From Synergistaceae bacterium (GTDB taxonomy: Bacteria > Synergistota > Synergistia > Synergistales > Aminobacteriaceae): a DNA stretch of 64,000 bases. The translations under genes and the position numbers were made by a program. Shown here in pieces: positions 42,853 to 51,827 of this stretch. The stretch lies in the NCBI GenBank assembly GCA_017405525.1, contig JAFRAH010000022.1:1-64000 (forward strand). Reading direction: 5' to 3'. Every line of letters starts with the position of its first letter. The stretch's first letter is position 1. The notes below the pieces were generated by a model. It ran no database searches and had not been told where the DNA came from. It saw only the letters and a list, made by a program, of their open reading frames with translations.

Positions 42853-43806
42853 CTACTTGTCCTCTTTCGTTGACTGCTGGAATATCTCATCAACGACATC
42901 TTCAACCTGCGACATCTGAGTTTTCCACCTTGCGTCATAAACTCCCAGCCCCGTCTCAACAATACAGCTCCCGTTCTCAATGTTGGGGTCTGACTTCAGC
43001 TCAAGTTTCTTCACACCCCTCAAGGCCTCCCGGAATTTCGTATCCATCTCTCCCTCAAGGTGCTTCATGTCGTCTGGTGATACGTAGATGAGTATCTGGT
43101 TCTTGTCGCTCAAACGTGAAAGGAGCTCAGACAAAACGCTGTCTATCGTGTCGGGGTTAAGCTCTACCTGCCTGTGCAGCATCCTCCTGAGCATCTCGGT
43201 CCATACACGGATCAGCCTCTGCTGGTTGAGTTTCACGAGCTCGGAAAAATCACCCTCCAGTTTCTTCCCGACAACGTCAATAACTCCCGCAAGCTCTGAG
43301 AACCTCTCGAAATATTCCTGCTCAACTTCAAGCCTTGCCTTCTTGAGACCCTCCTCATAGCCCGCAACCTGCCCTTCACTGATTGCCTGTGCCCTGGCTT
43401 TTTCGGCTATACGGTCTGCGTTGTTCTTGGCTTCGGATTCCAGCTGCTGCCTCCTGCGTTCATAGTCTGACCTTATGCCGCCTATCTCACCCTCAAGTTT
43501 TGCCTTAGCTTCCGAAAGTTCAGCATTAGCCACCTCAGCATTGCTCAGGCTGTTAGTGAGTGCCTTGATCTGTGCCGAAAGCTCCTCAATCTCGCGGGCA
43601 TTAGCGGCGGGCATCTTCACCTGTACTTTCGGGGCATCGGGTTTCTGTGGGGAGGCTGAAGGTTTCTCAGGCTTTCCGGGCTTGGCAGTGTCGGGGGGCT
43701 TTGTCCCGGACTGCTTGATCTCGCTCTCAAGTATCCCTATCTTCACGGCCTGCGGGAGAAGCCTTACAGTCCGCAGAACTCTCTGATGTGCAAGGCCGCT
43801 AGACAA
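42853..43806 (-). CDS. fliH: Flagellar assembly protein FliH
   Basis: A 317-residue regulator of FliI. A proline/lysine-rich N-terminal part (about 33-70, PDTAKPGKPEKPSASPQKPD) is followed by a long coiled coil (about 75-160) with Ala/Glu heptads. The C-terminal FliH/V-ATPase E-like domain (about 185-317) has LLHRQVELNPDTIDSVLSELLSRL and ILIYVSPDDMKHLE. The start overlaps fliG by 8 bases; starts slightly downstream are possible. Confidence 0.9.
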   Translation of the reverse strand: MSSGLAHQRVLRTVRLLPQAVKIGILESEIKQSGTKPPDTAKPGKPEKPSASPQKPDAPKVQVKMPAANAREIEELSAQIKALTNSLSNAEVANAELSEAKAKLEGEIGGIRSDYERRRQQLESEAKNNADRIAEKARAQAISEGQVAGYEEGLKKARLEVEQEYFERFSELAGVIDVVGKKLEGDFSELVKLNQQRLIRVWTEMLRRMLHRQVELNPDTIDSVLSELLSRLSDKNQILIYVSPDDMKHLEGEMDTKFREALRGVKKLELKSDPNIENGSCIVETGLGVYDARWKTQMSQVEDVVDEIFQQSTKEDK

Positions 43807-44836
43807 TCATATCGTCCCCTCCGCCGGAAGCTATGACTATCTCGCCCTGTTCCTCAAGTCCGCGTATTATGTTCACTACCTTCTGCTGAGCCTCTTCAAC
43901 GTCTTTCACACGTACAGGCCCCATGAAGTCCATATCTTCCTGCAACATTTCAGCGGCACGCTTGGACATGTTCTTGAGGTACTTGGTCTTGAGGTCTTCC
44001 GTTGCACCCTTGAGGGCAAGGCTGAGCTCCTTCATGTCAACCTCACGAAGAACACGCTGCAATGACCTGTCATCAAGCCGCATTGAGTCCTCGAACACAA
44101 AGAGCCTCTTCTTGATTTCCTCTGCAAGCTCCGGGTCATTCTCCTCCAAGTATTCCATGATGTTGCGTTCGGTTGCCCTGTCCGTACTGTTCACGATGGC
44201 AACGACTGCATCAATTCCTCCGGCAACGCTGAAGTCCTGGCCCATTACGGTGCTTAGTTTGCGCTCCAACACTCTCTCAACCTCCCTCAAGACTTCCGGC
44301 GTTATCCTGTCCATGTTGGCGATACGTTTCGTTACGTCAGCCTGCATTATCGGGTTAAGCCCGCTGAGTATCATTGCCGCCTGCGTGGGCTCAAGGTAGG
44401 ACAGTATCAGCGCAATAGTCTGCGGGTGTTCGTTCTGGATAAAGCCAAGTATCTGGCCTGCGTCTGTGTGCCTCATGAAGTCGAACGGCTTGACCTGGAG
44501 GCTGGCCGTAATCCTCGCAAGAAGTGTCTGTGCCCTCTCTGGTCCAAGGGCTTTCTCCAATACGTCGCGTGCATACTCTACTCCTCCTCTGGCCATGAAC
44601 TCACGAGCCATTAGGATTTCCTGAGCTTCCTTCAAGACCGTGAGCTTTACGTCAGGCGTTACCTTCCTGAGATTTGCTATTTCGAGCGTGATTAACTCAA
44701 TCGTAGAGTCATCAAGTTTCTTGTAGACTTCAGGAGCTATCTCACTCCCAAGAGAGACCATAAGGACAGCTATTTTCTCGCGTCCAGTAAGTCCCTTGCT
44801 TCCTCCTTCATCTTTGCTGTCATTTCTGGGGGGCAT
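43799..44836 (-). CDS. fliG: Flagellar motor switch protein FliG
   Basis: A 345-residue rotor protein coupling torque and switching. The N-domain binds FliF and has TGREKIAVLMVSLGSEIAPEVYKKL. The EHPQ motif occurs in IQNEHPQTIALILSYL (about 132-147). The C-terminal torque helix contains LFVFEDSMRLDDRSLQRVLREVD (about 245-267) with charged residues. It has its own AAGGAG site after a terminator, so it may start a transcript. Confidence 0.96.
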   Translation of the reverse strand: MPPRNDSKDEGGSKGLTGREKIAVLMVSLGSEIAPEVYKKLDDSTIELITLEIANLRKVTPDVKLTVLKEAQEILMAREFMARGGVEYARDVLEKALGPERAQTLLARITASLQVKPFDFMRHTDAGQILGFIQNEHPQTIALILSYLEPTQAAMILSGLNPIMQADVTKRIANMDRITPEVLREVERVLERKLSTVMGQDFSVAGGIDAVVAIVNSTDRATERNIMEYLEENDPELAEEIKKRLFVFEDSMRLDDRSLQRVLREVDMKELSLALKGATEDLKTKYLKNMSKRAAEMLQEDMDFMGPVRVKDVEEAQQKVVNIIRGLEEQGEIVIASGGGDDMIV

Positions 44837-44861
44837 CTATCACAACTCCTTAATGTCTAGG

Positions 44862-44896
44862 GATAAAAAAAATTACTCCCTGCCTCACTCAGGGAG
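44862..44896 (-). terminator. Terminator inside the fli operon, between fliF and fliG
   Basis: On the minus strand CTCCCTG pairs perfectly with CAGGGAG around AGTGAGG, then TAATTTTTTTT. It would stop or attenuate transcription after fliF, and fliG follows 26 bases later. Confidence 0.8.
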
Positions 44897-44908
44897 CATG
44901 TGAATATT

Positions 44909-46486
44909 CTAGCTGTCCATTGAGAGCCATTCATTGACCAGTGTCGCAATCTCATCCGGATGGCTCTTCGCGTAAGCCTTGAGCTGCTCTTCAAGTACCG
45001 CCATCTCACCCTGGAACGCAAGAAGATCCGGCGACGTGAGCATCTCCTGAATGGTCGGGACTTTCTTCCCTTCGGCCTCGATCTCCTCAACCGCAAGGCG
45101 TGCCCTCTTCATCCTGACCCAAGCATACAGTGCACCCAGAACAATCAGGAGGACGATGAACGCAGCTATTGAGCCGTAAATCAGCCGCCACATTCTCTCC
45201 TGCCTGAGCTCCTCAGCCATTGAGTCGGCGAACGCTGTCGAGAACCTCATAGCATGAACTACTAGGCTGTCTCCCCTGTCCTTGTTGAAGCCTATCGACG
45301 AGGCTATGACCTCCTGCAGTGTCTCCAGTCGTTCCTCAGTGATCTCGTTGTTCTTGTCGTCAATGAGGACTGAGGCTGTAAGCCTGCGGACTCCTCCGGG
45401 CGTAACTACCTGATCTCCCTTCCGCGTGGAAATCTCGTAGTTCGTCGTCGAGTTCGAGCGGTTGTACTCACTCTCAACCTGTGTCGAGTTTATCGCGTAG
45501 CCGGGAATGTTGGTTGTCGTGCCTGGGACACCGTTAACCGGGTTGCCCTGGCCGGTGTAGCTTTCTTCCTGTCGTTCGTTGCTCCGGGGAACTCCTGTGC
45601 CTGTGTCGGGGTTAGGGCTGTACTCAACGTATGAGCTCGTCCGTTTGTCGAAGTCAAGGTCAACCCTCACACGGACTACAGCACTTCCGGGACCGTAAAC
45701 CTGTTCGAGCATTATGCGCACCTTGTTCTCCAGCTCGCGTTCATGCTGGCGTTCAAGTTCACGCTGTACTGATGTTACGGTGTTAGTCCCGTCGGGGTTG
45801 TACATTATCATGCTGTCCGAGACCATGTCCGACAATATCCGCCCGTTCGTGTCGACAATGGTAACTGCGTCAGGCTGGAGGCCGTCAACCGAATGTGCCA
45901 CAAGGTGGATGATGGACTTGACCTGTGTGGGACCTATCACTGCCCCCTGTCTCAGCCTCAAGAGTACGGAGGCCGTTGATGGCTTCTGCTGCTCAAGGAA
46001 CAATCTCTGCTCAGGGATCACGACACTGACGCGGGCATTCTCGACCTGCTGCATCTGTGAGATAGTCCGTGCAAGTTCACCCTCAATTGCGCGCATGTAG
46101 GCTATTCTCTGCTGGAACTCACTCATTCCCATTGCCGAGTCGTCGAAAATCTCGAAGCCTGTAGTTCCTCCTTTGGGCAGTCCCAGTTGAGCAAGGGCTA
46201 AGCGTGTCTCATACACTGCACTTCCCGGCATGAGTATCGCGCTCGCTGAAGGGTCAAGCCTGTAGGGTATGTTGTTCTCCTTGAGGTAGTCGACTATTGC
46301 CGCCTGGTCCGAGACCTCAAGCCCGGCATAAAGTGGCTCGTAACTGGTGCTCCCCGTCATGAATATCATCGCAACAAGGCCGCCAAGAACTAGGAATACC
46401 GCAAAGAAAATTGACGCTCTCTGCCAGAGTTTCAGGGAGGCCCAGAAGTTCAGGAACGAGGCGAACCAGCGTCTTAAACTGTCCAT
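44909..46486 (-). CDS. fliF: Flagellar MS-ring protein FliF
   Basis: A 525-residue MS-ring subunit. Two membrane spans bound a large periplasmic part: ASIFFAVFLVLGGLVAMIFM (about 25-44) and GSIAAFIVLLIVLGALYAWVRM (about 442-463). The ring-building region includes LYAGLEVSDQAAIVDYLKENNIPYRL, the signature ALAQLGLPKGGTTGFEIFD and the typical EQRLFLEQQKPSTASVLL strand. The C-terminal tail (470-525) binds FliG. It has an 8-base gap to fliE. Confidence 0.96.
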   Translation of the reverse strand: MDSLRRWFASFLNFWASLKLWQRASIFFAVFLVLGGLVAMIFMTGSTSYEPLYAGLEVSDQAAIVDYLKENNIPYRLDPSASAILMPGSAVYETRLALAQLGLPKGGTTGFEIFDDSAMGMSEFQQRIAYMRAIEGELARTISQMQQVENARVSVVIPEQRLFLEQQKPSTASVLLRLRQGAVIGPTQVKSIIHLVAHSVDGLQPDAVTIVDTNGRILSDMVSDSMIMYNPDGTNTVTSVQRELERQHERELENKVRIMLEQVYGPGSAVVRVRVDLDFDKRTSSYVEYSPNPDTGTGVPRSNERQEESYTGQGNPVNGVPGTTTNIPGYAINSTQVESEYNRSNSTTNYEISTRKGDQVVTPGGVRRLTASVLIDDKNNEITEERLETLQEVIASSIGFNKDRGDSLVVHAMRFSTAFADSMAEELRQERMWRLIYGSIAAFIVLLIVLGALYAWVRMKRARLAVEEIEAEGKKVPTIQEMLTSPDLLAFQGEMAVLEEQLKAYAKSHPDEIATLVNEWLSMDS

Positions 46487-46494
46487 CGTTTACA

Positions 46495-46830
46495 TCAGCC
46501 GGTTATTCGTGAAAGTGCCTGATATGCATCGAGGAACTTGTTGCGTATCTCCATGACGAGTCGCAATGCTGTATCGGCTCTTGAGGAGGCAAGGACTACC
46601 TCAGATATGTCCTCAACGTCCCCAATGGCAAGGTCTCGGATTTTCTTTTCGGCATCAAGCTGGAGGGTGTTCACTTTCTTGATCGAGTCCGAAAGCATAT
46701 CTTCGAATGAAACTGCCGGAGTTTCTTTGTGTTTCGTGTTGTCAGTGTATGTGCTGTAAACGCTTCTTGCAGCCTTCTGAGCTCCGTTTTGTCCGTATAC
46801 CTGTGAGAAATCTAATAGCAGACGCTCCAT
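46495..46830 (-). CDS. fliE: Flagellar hook-basal body protein FliE
   Basis: A 111-residue FliE linking the MS ring and rod. The C-terminal family block is seen as IKKVNTLQLDAEKKIRDLAIGDVEDISEVVLASSRADTALRLVMEIRNKFLDAYQALSRI. The length is typical. It is the first gene of the block and the 339 bases before it contain no flgB or flgC, which usually precede it. Confidence 0.93.
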   Translation of the reverse strand: MERLLLDFSQVYGQNGAQKAARSVYSTYTDNTKHKETPAVSFEDMLSDSIKKVNTLQLDAEKKIRDLAIGDVEDISEVVLASSRADTALRLVMEIRNKFLDAYQALSRITG

Positions 46831-47169
46831 TTACATAGGCCTCCCGGTCAGATAGTTTGTTTTTTTCGCTCCGTCGATATGCTTCATTGTGCTTTTAATT
46901 TATGAGATATATTGCGAGGGAAGCCCGGAATGCCGACATCCTTTCGAGGCACCCGGCCATAAAATTTTCTTTCGCCCCTTTAGTTTTTATCGCGTTAATT
47001 TTACACCCATAATGCTTTTATTTTCACAGGCCGCGAAAATCTTTCACATCCGTCAAGAGTTTACGGGCGCAAAATATTTTTTATTATACATTATAATAAT
47101 CCAAATCCACGGAGGCACACCAAACATTAATATCATTGTGCCCAACCTTTCGGAAGGAGATAAAATTTC
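46831..47169. other. AT-rich divergent intergenic region of fliE and the DUF4139 gene
   Basis: No coding frame is supported here. The stretch 47060-47099 is AT-rich, with TTTACG followed by TATA-like boxes (for example TATAAT 47092-47097), and AAGGAG precedes the DUF4139 start. A GGGAGG site lies before fliE. Promoters for both directions are expected, but I cannot assign their boxes firmly. Confidence 0.5.
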
Positions 47170-48762
47170 ATGAAGGCAATAACTTTTCTTCTGTTGTTGT
47201 TTTTCCTCACCCTCCCATTTTACGGCGGCATCTCCCACGCACTGGAGGCCCCGGAAAATTACACCTCCCAAATCCCGGCGGTCGACTTCTACCCGTCGGG
47301 GGCAAAGTTCACGTTCATGGTCGAGCCCCAGAGTCCTGACGGCAACTTCACGGCAGTGTTGCCAGGCTCGTTCAACGTTGACTCGGTACGTCTCGCAAAC
47401 CCTGAGAACGTTTACGGCGACATCAACGTATCCATTCACTCCCGCATGAAGTGGACTCCCTCAGAGCTTGAAGGACTGAGGCAGCAATCGGAGGCACAGA
47501 CCAAGACCGTAAATGACCTCTTGGCCACTAAGTCAGCACTTGAACAGACGCTTAACCTCCTGAAAAATTCCAACCCCGACAAGTCAAAGCCTGATGAACT
47601 TCTCACCTACATAAAGAACGCCCAGTCATTGAGGCTTGAGGTTGAGAATGAGCTATCGGCACTCAAGGCACGGCTCAATGAGGAGCAGGAGAAACAGAGA
47701 ATGCTTCTTGCTGAGCTCCAGGCAAAAAGTCCGAGAGGTGCGAACAACTACATCACAGTTTCCGGGCAGGCAAAAGGCACGGTGTACATTGAGGCGTTCA
47801 CGAACTCAGCGACATGGAGACCGAGATACATCCTCAACCTTGAGACATCATCAGGCAGGATTGAGGCCAGAATGTTCATCAGGGCATTTCAGAGAACGGG
47901 TCTCAGCTACAACGGGAAGATGACCCTCCACACTAAGACCCCTGACGAGCGCATCACTACCCCGGAACTTCAGCCCCTCAAGGTCGGCATAAAGCCCAAG
48001 CAGGAAGTCATAGCGGCAGGCTCAGCGGTTACCCTGAAGAGGAACAACAGAATGTACGAGTCCGCAAGAATGGCAATGCCCGAAGCTGATACGTTCATGG
48101 CCGAAGACACAGCGGAGAACATAGAGGCTGAAGCACCAAGAGCACCGGCAGTAACTGAGACACTCGCAGACCGTGTCCTGAACATTGAGGGGGAACTTCC
48201 CGGTGATGGCACTGAAAGGGAGTTCGAGGTAATCACTGGAAGTTTCTATCTTGACAGCAAGGTTGAGATTACCCTTATACCTGAACAGAGGACGGACGCA
48301 TGGATAGTTGCGAGCATGGACGAGGGGAATGAACACCTTATACCCGGCGAGGCTGAACTCAGGGTAGACAATCATTCGTCAGGGAAGATACACCTTGAGG
48401 AGTACGGCAAGGGACAGCGGAGAATACCCTTCGGTTACGCTGAGCAGATAACCGTGAAGAAGACAGCCCTGATTGAGACGACGGGGGTATCATGGTTCAG
48501 CGGGGTACTGACCAGCGGCTACAAGCTCGAAATCACGAACGGGACAAAATCAGAGCAGGTTATCATCGTGAAGGACAGGCTGCCTGTTCCGATTGACGAA
48601 AAGATAAAGCTGGACGAGAAACGAATAGACCCAAAGGAGAAGGAACGCGACAAGGAGAAACGCCTGACGTGGGAGCTTACAGTTCCAGCCGGGGCGACAG
48701 TGCCGGTAATCGTTGACTACACACTAAGCTATCCTTCAGGTGAGGAGCTGCAATACAGATAA
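47170..48762 (+). CDS. Secreted DUF4139 (mucoidy-inhibitor A-like) protein
   Basis: A 530-residue protein with a signal peptide (MKAITFLLLLFFLTLPFYGGISHA). The N-terminal beta part (about 30-85) is DUF4140-like, with PAVDFYPSGAKFTF. A coiled coil (about 100-185) holds ALKARLNEEQEKQRMLLAELQ, and the C-terminal DUF4139 domain shows ITVSGQ, NSATWRPRYILNL (about 213-225) and YNGKMTLHTKTP. The function of the family is not settled; it often sits with envelope genes. It overlaps the next stop-start by one base, so the operon is continuous. Confidence 0.8.
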   Translation: MKAITFLLLLFFLTLPFYGGISHALEAPENYTSQIPAVDFYPSGAKFTFMVEPQSPDGNFTAVLPGSFNVDSVRLANPENVYGDINVSIHSRMKWTPSELEGLRQQSEAQTKTVNDLLATKSALEQTLNLLKNSNPDKSKPDELLTYIKNAQSLRLEVENELSALKARLNEEQEKQRMLLAELQAKSPRGANNYITVSGQAKGTVYIEAFTNSATWRPRYILNLETSSGRIEARMFIRAFQRTGLSYNGKMTLHTKTPDERITTPELQPLKVGIKPKQEVIAAGSAVTLKRNNRMYESARMAMPEADTFMAEDTAENIEAEAPRAPAVTETLADRVLNIEGELPGDGTEREFEVITGSFYLDSKVEITLIPEQRTDAWIVASMDEGNEHLIPGEAELRVDNHSSGKIHLEEYGKGQRRIPFGYAEQITVKKTALIETTGVSWFSGVLTSGYKLEITNGTKSEQVIIVKDRLPVPIDEKIKLDEKRIDPKEKERDKEKRLTWELTVPAGATVPVIVDYTLSYPSGEELQYR

Positions 48763-49916
48763 TGGGACAGAACAATTTCTTCAAGTGGATAACAGTCCCT
48801 CCAGTTGTTGCGATATTCACGATAATGCTGGCTCGTGCAATGGGGGTTGGAAGTATCGTCGGTGAGGTTGACCTGGCTGTCTGGGGGCTGGTGTGGCTTC
48901 TCTTCATCGTGATGAGTGTTCTCTACGGTCTCTTCATCGTTCACGGCTTCAATGTCGGGCTAATATCCCTTCAGGCACTTGCGCAGGGAGTATTGCTCTG
49001 TCCTATGGCGATAACTTACGGGGCGCGAATGTTCCAGTGGCTCGGAGTAATCATCGCAGTATGTGGAGGGGCGGCACTTCTCGTAGCCTACAACCAAGCC
49101 GAAACAGAACGCAACAAGATTATTCCCGTTGAAGTAGAGAATGACGTAAAGCGAATCCCCTCGAACTTCGCGATAACTGACGACACCGGGGCAATCCTAA
49201 ACCTCACAGATGACATGCTTGAGGTACTTGGTGTTACGCGGACGGGCTACATCGGGAAGAACATAAGCGAATGGTTCAGCCCGGTCTCAAAGACAGCCGA
49301 GATAGACGGGAAAATCTGGGACATTGAACGGAAGAGCCTGGAGGACGGAAAACGCTTCTACTTTGAGCTCCGGCCTAAAGGACTTCCTACGGGTGAGTCA
49401 GGCGGTGATGGCCAGCAGGAGAACAACGGGCCTGCTGAGTTCACGGATCCTGATACACAGCTTCACACGTACCGTTACGGGATGGCTAGAATTTCCGACG
49501 AGCTTTACAGGGCAGGACGCTATAACCGGCCTGTGAGTGCGTTCATGATAAGGCTGGTCTTCCCTCAGTTGCTTCCTGATGACGACATGGAGAAGTACGT
49601 TAGGCCGTTCCGGGCATATTGTGCGCGTGTGAGGAATGACATACGGCAGTCGGACACGGTGATACAGGCCGGGGAGTTCCAGATTATTGCTGTGATGTCT
49701 GAGTGCCCCTATCAGATGGTTGAGGGAATAATAGAGCGTCTCTCGTCCATAGTGAACGCCCTAGTGCCTACGTTTGATGAGTTCCTTCACGTTACGGTGC
49801 TGAACGTCAGCGAGACCTACGAGGGAGGCACTAATCTTCCGACGGCACAGGATCTTGTGGACAAGCTGACACAGCAGATGACCCGGAAATATTCGGCGAC
49901 GGCACTATCACAATGA
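48762..49916 (+). CDS. Membrane protein with PAS-like and degenerate GGDEF domains
   Basis: A 384-residue protein. The first about 110 residues hold three or four membrane segments (FKWITVPPVVAIFTIMLA, LVWLLFIVMSVLYGLFIV, GVIIAVCGGAALLVAY). A PAS-like segment (about 120-190) has ITDDTGAILNLTDDMLEVLG. The C-terminal part (about 225-375) follows the GGDEF fold: DPDTQLHTYRYGMARISDELYRAGRYNRPVSAFMIRL, then SDTVIQAGEFQIIAVM in place of GGDEF. The active signature is lost, so it is probably a c-di-GMP or nucleotide sensor rather than a cyclase. It is located in the LPS operon. Confidence 0.65.
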   Translation: MGQNNFFKWITVPPVVAIFTIMLARAMGVGSIVGEVDLAVWGLVWLLFIVMSVLYGLFIVHGFNVGLISLQALAQGVLLCPMAITYGARMFQWLGVIIAVCGGAALLVAYNQAETERNKIIPVEVENDVKRIPSNFAITDDTGAILNLTDDMLEVLGVTRTGYIGKNISEWFSPVSKTAEIDGKIWDIERKSLEDGKRFYFELRPKGLPTGESGGDGQQENNGPAEFTDPDTQLHTYRYGMARISDELYRAGRYNRPVSAFMIRLVFPQLLPDDDMEKYVRPFRAYCARVRNDIRQSDTVIQAGEFQIIAVMSECPYQMVEGIIERLSSIVNALVPTFDEFLHVTVLNVSETYEGGTNLPTAQDLVDKLTQQMTRKYSATALSQ

Positions 49917-51013
49917 GCAGGAGGCTTCTCAACAAGTTAATACTTGGAGCATGTGCAGGGCCGTTTTTCTTCGGCATCTTGATTTTCGTGCTGATATTCG
50001 TTGCGGGGGATTTGCTCTTTCAGGCGGCAAGGCTCATCATTGAACAGGGGGTAGCATTGGGAGTAGTGGTGAGGCTTTTCTTCTACCGACTTCCTGAAGT
50101 GGCAGTGATGACTATTCCGATGTCCTCCCTTCTGTCTACGTTGCTGGGAATGTCTACCCTGAATGCCGGGAGTGAGTTGATTGCGTTAAAGTCTCTCGGC
50201 ATTCCTTTTACGCGGATATTGAGGCCGGTATTCTTTGCGTCGGTCATTGTGTCGCTTGTGGGCTTGGGCTTCAACGAGACCGTAGTACCTTTCGGGTCAA
50301 TAGCTGCTGACCGTCTCATGAGGTACGAGATCATGAAGAACCAAGCGGCGGCAATTCAGGAGAAGGTATTTCTTCGCGAGGAGGAGAACGGGCAGTTAAA
50401 GCGCGTCCTGTATATCGATGAGCTAGACCCGGAAAAAGGACTCATGAAGGGAATAATAGTTCATGAGTTTGATGACGGGAGGCTTGCGAGAACCCTAAAC
50501 GCAAGGCAGGGGATGTGGCAAAATCTTCAATGGTGGATTGAGGACGGAAGGATGTACGATGTCAACCGTGAAGGTGAAGTGTCGTTATTGCTCCGTTTCG
50601 AGCGTCAGAGGCTGGCATTGAGGATGTCCCCCCAACAATTGCAGCGCAGTACCCGTAAACCCTCGAACATGTCGGCACATGAACTGTGGAGCTATATCAC
50701 TCAGGCTGAAGGTGTAGGTGCTGACCTGTCCAAGCTGTGGGTAATGTTCCACCTGAAACTTGCTGTACCTTGGGCGTGCGTAATCATGGCCGTATTGGGA
50801 GCGGGCTTCGGTGCTTCGAGGCGTGGGCGTTCAGGCGGGGGAGTGGGCTTCGGCATCAGCGTGGTTATGGTCTTCGCGTACTACGTCGTGATGTCGTTGT
50901 GCCGTGCTCTTGGTGAGGCCGGGAATATTCCTGCGGTGATTGCAGGTTGGGGGCCTAATATCGTTTTTCTGGTTGTGGCACTGTTCTTTGCTTGGAGGGT
51001 TGACAGAATATAG
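49913..51013 (+). CDS. LptF/LptG-family LPS export permease
   Basis: A 366-residue permease of the YjgP/YjgQ type that drives lipopolysaccharide to the outer membrane with LptB and LptC. Membrane segments lie at both ends (about 12-35, 50-75, 95-115, then 285-310, 315-335, 342-360), flanking a periplasmic beta-jellyroll (about 135-260). The first half has LPEVAVMTIPMSSLLSTLLGMSTL and ELIALKSLGIPFTRI. LptF versus LptG cannot be decided; only one such gene lies here. The start overlaps the previous gene by 4 bases. Confidence 0.85.
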   Translation: MSRRLLNKLILGACAGPFFFGILIFVLIFVAGDLLFQAARLIIEQGVALGVVVRLFFYRLPEVAVMTIPMSSLLSTLLGMSTLNAGSELIALKSLGIPFTRILRPVFFASVIVSLVGLGFNETVVPFGSIAADRLMRYEIMKNQAAAIQEKVFLREEENGQLKRVLYIDELDPEKGLMKGIIVHEFDDGRLARTLNARQGMWQNLQWWIEDGRMYDVNREGEVSLLLRFERQRLALRMSPQQLQRSTRKPSNMSAHELWSYITQAEGVGADLSKLWVMFHLKLAVPWACVIMAVLGAGFGASRRGRSGGGVGFGISVVMVFAYYVVMSLCRALGEAGNIPAVIAGWGPNIVFLVVALFFAWRVDRI

Positions 51014-51017
51014 AGAG

Positions 51018-51827
51018 ATGAGCATTTCACTTATTGCCGGGGAAGGTATACTGCCTGTTGAGATTGCTAGGAGACTTAACAAGATACAGCCGCCTTCCCT
51101 CATTCTTGCACTGCGTGATGACCCTGAGACATTGAGACCTTACGCCGGAAGACTCGTACACATGAACACCCCTAACTTAGGCAGGGGTATACGCGAGATA
51201 AAGGCCTTCGGTTCGGACAAGGTGATAATGGCCGGAAGAATACCCAAGAAGATAATTTACTGCCTCCCGTTATTGTTCGACAAGCTGAGCCGCTCAATCC
51301 TGAGAAACAGCCTCCGTGATGACCATTCACTTTTAGGGGCTATTGTGAAGGCACTTGAGGACGAGAGCATCAACGTGATACCCTACTGGCAGATACTCCC
51401 TGAATTTATCGCATCATCCGGGAAACTCTCGGAACGTTCACCGACACAGAAAGAGCTTGATGATGTCGCTTATGGCCGGGAGATTTTGCGGGTAACACTG
51501 CCCTGCTCGTTCGGTCAGGCTGTATGTGTTGCCGGGGGAGCTGTTGTTGCTGTCGAGGCAATGGAGGGGACGGACAAGATGATACAGCGTGCAGGGGAGC
51601 TCTCAGGGCGCGGTGTAGTCGTGAAGATGATGAAGGAGGGTCAGGACATGCGGTATGACCTGCCTACTGTTGGGACTCGAACGCTAGAGAACATGCACAG
51701 GTCAGGGCTTACGTGCCTTGCTGTTGAAGCAGGGAAGACGTTAATACTTGAGCCGGAAAAATTCTTTGTTCTTGCGGACAGGTACAAGATTGCGGTATGG
51801 GGGATAAATGATGCGGAAGAAATTTGA
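51018..51827 (+). CDS. lpxI: UDP-2,3-diacylglucosamine pyrophosphatase, LpxI type
   Basis: A 269-residue enzyme releasing lipid X, an alternative to LpxH. The N-terminus is SISLIAGEGILPVEIARRL. The family blocks are IREIKAFGSDKVIMAGRIPK (about 55-75), LRDDHSLLGAIVKALE, and a C-terminal domain with GAVVAVEAMEGTDKMIQRAG and LPTVGTRTLENM. I place the start at ATG 51018 after the LptF stop; the longer frame adds 26 residues of that gene. It is four genes before lpxB and cooperates with it. Confidence 0.9.
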   Translation: MSISLIAGEGILPVEIARRLNKIQPPSLILALRDDPETLRPYAGRLVHMNTPNLGRGIREIKAFGSDKVIMAGRIPKKIIYCLPLLFDKLSRSILRNSLRDDHSLLGAIVKALEDESINVIPYWQILPEFIASSGKLSERSPTQKELDDVAYGREILRVTLPCSFGQAVCVAGGAVVAVEAMEGTDKMIQRAGELSGRGVVVKMMKEGQDMRYDLPTVGTRTLENMHRSGLTCLAVEAGKTLILEPEKFFVLADRYKIAVWGINDAEEI

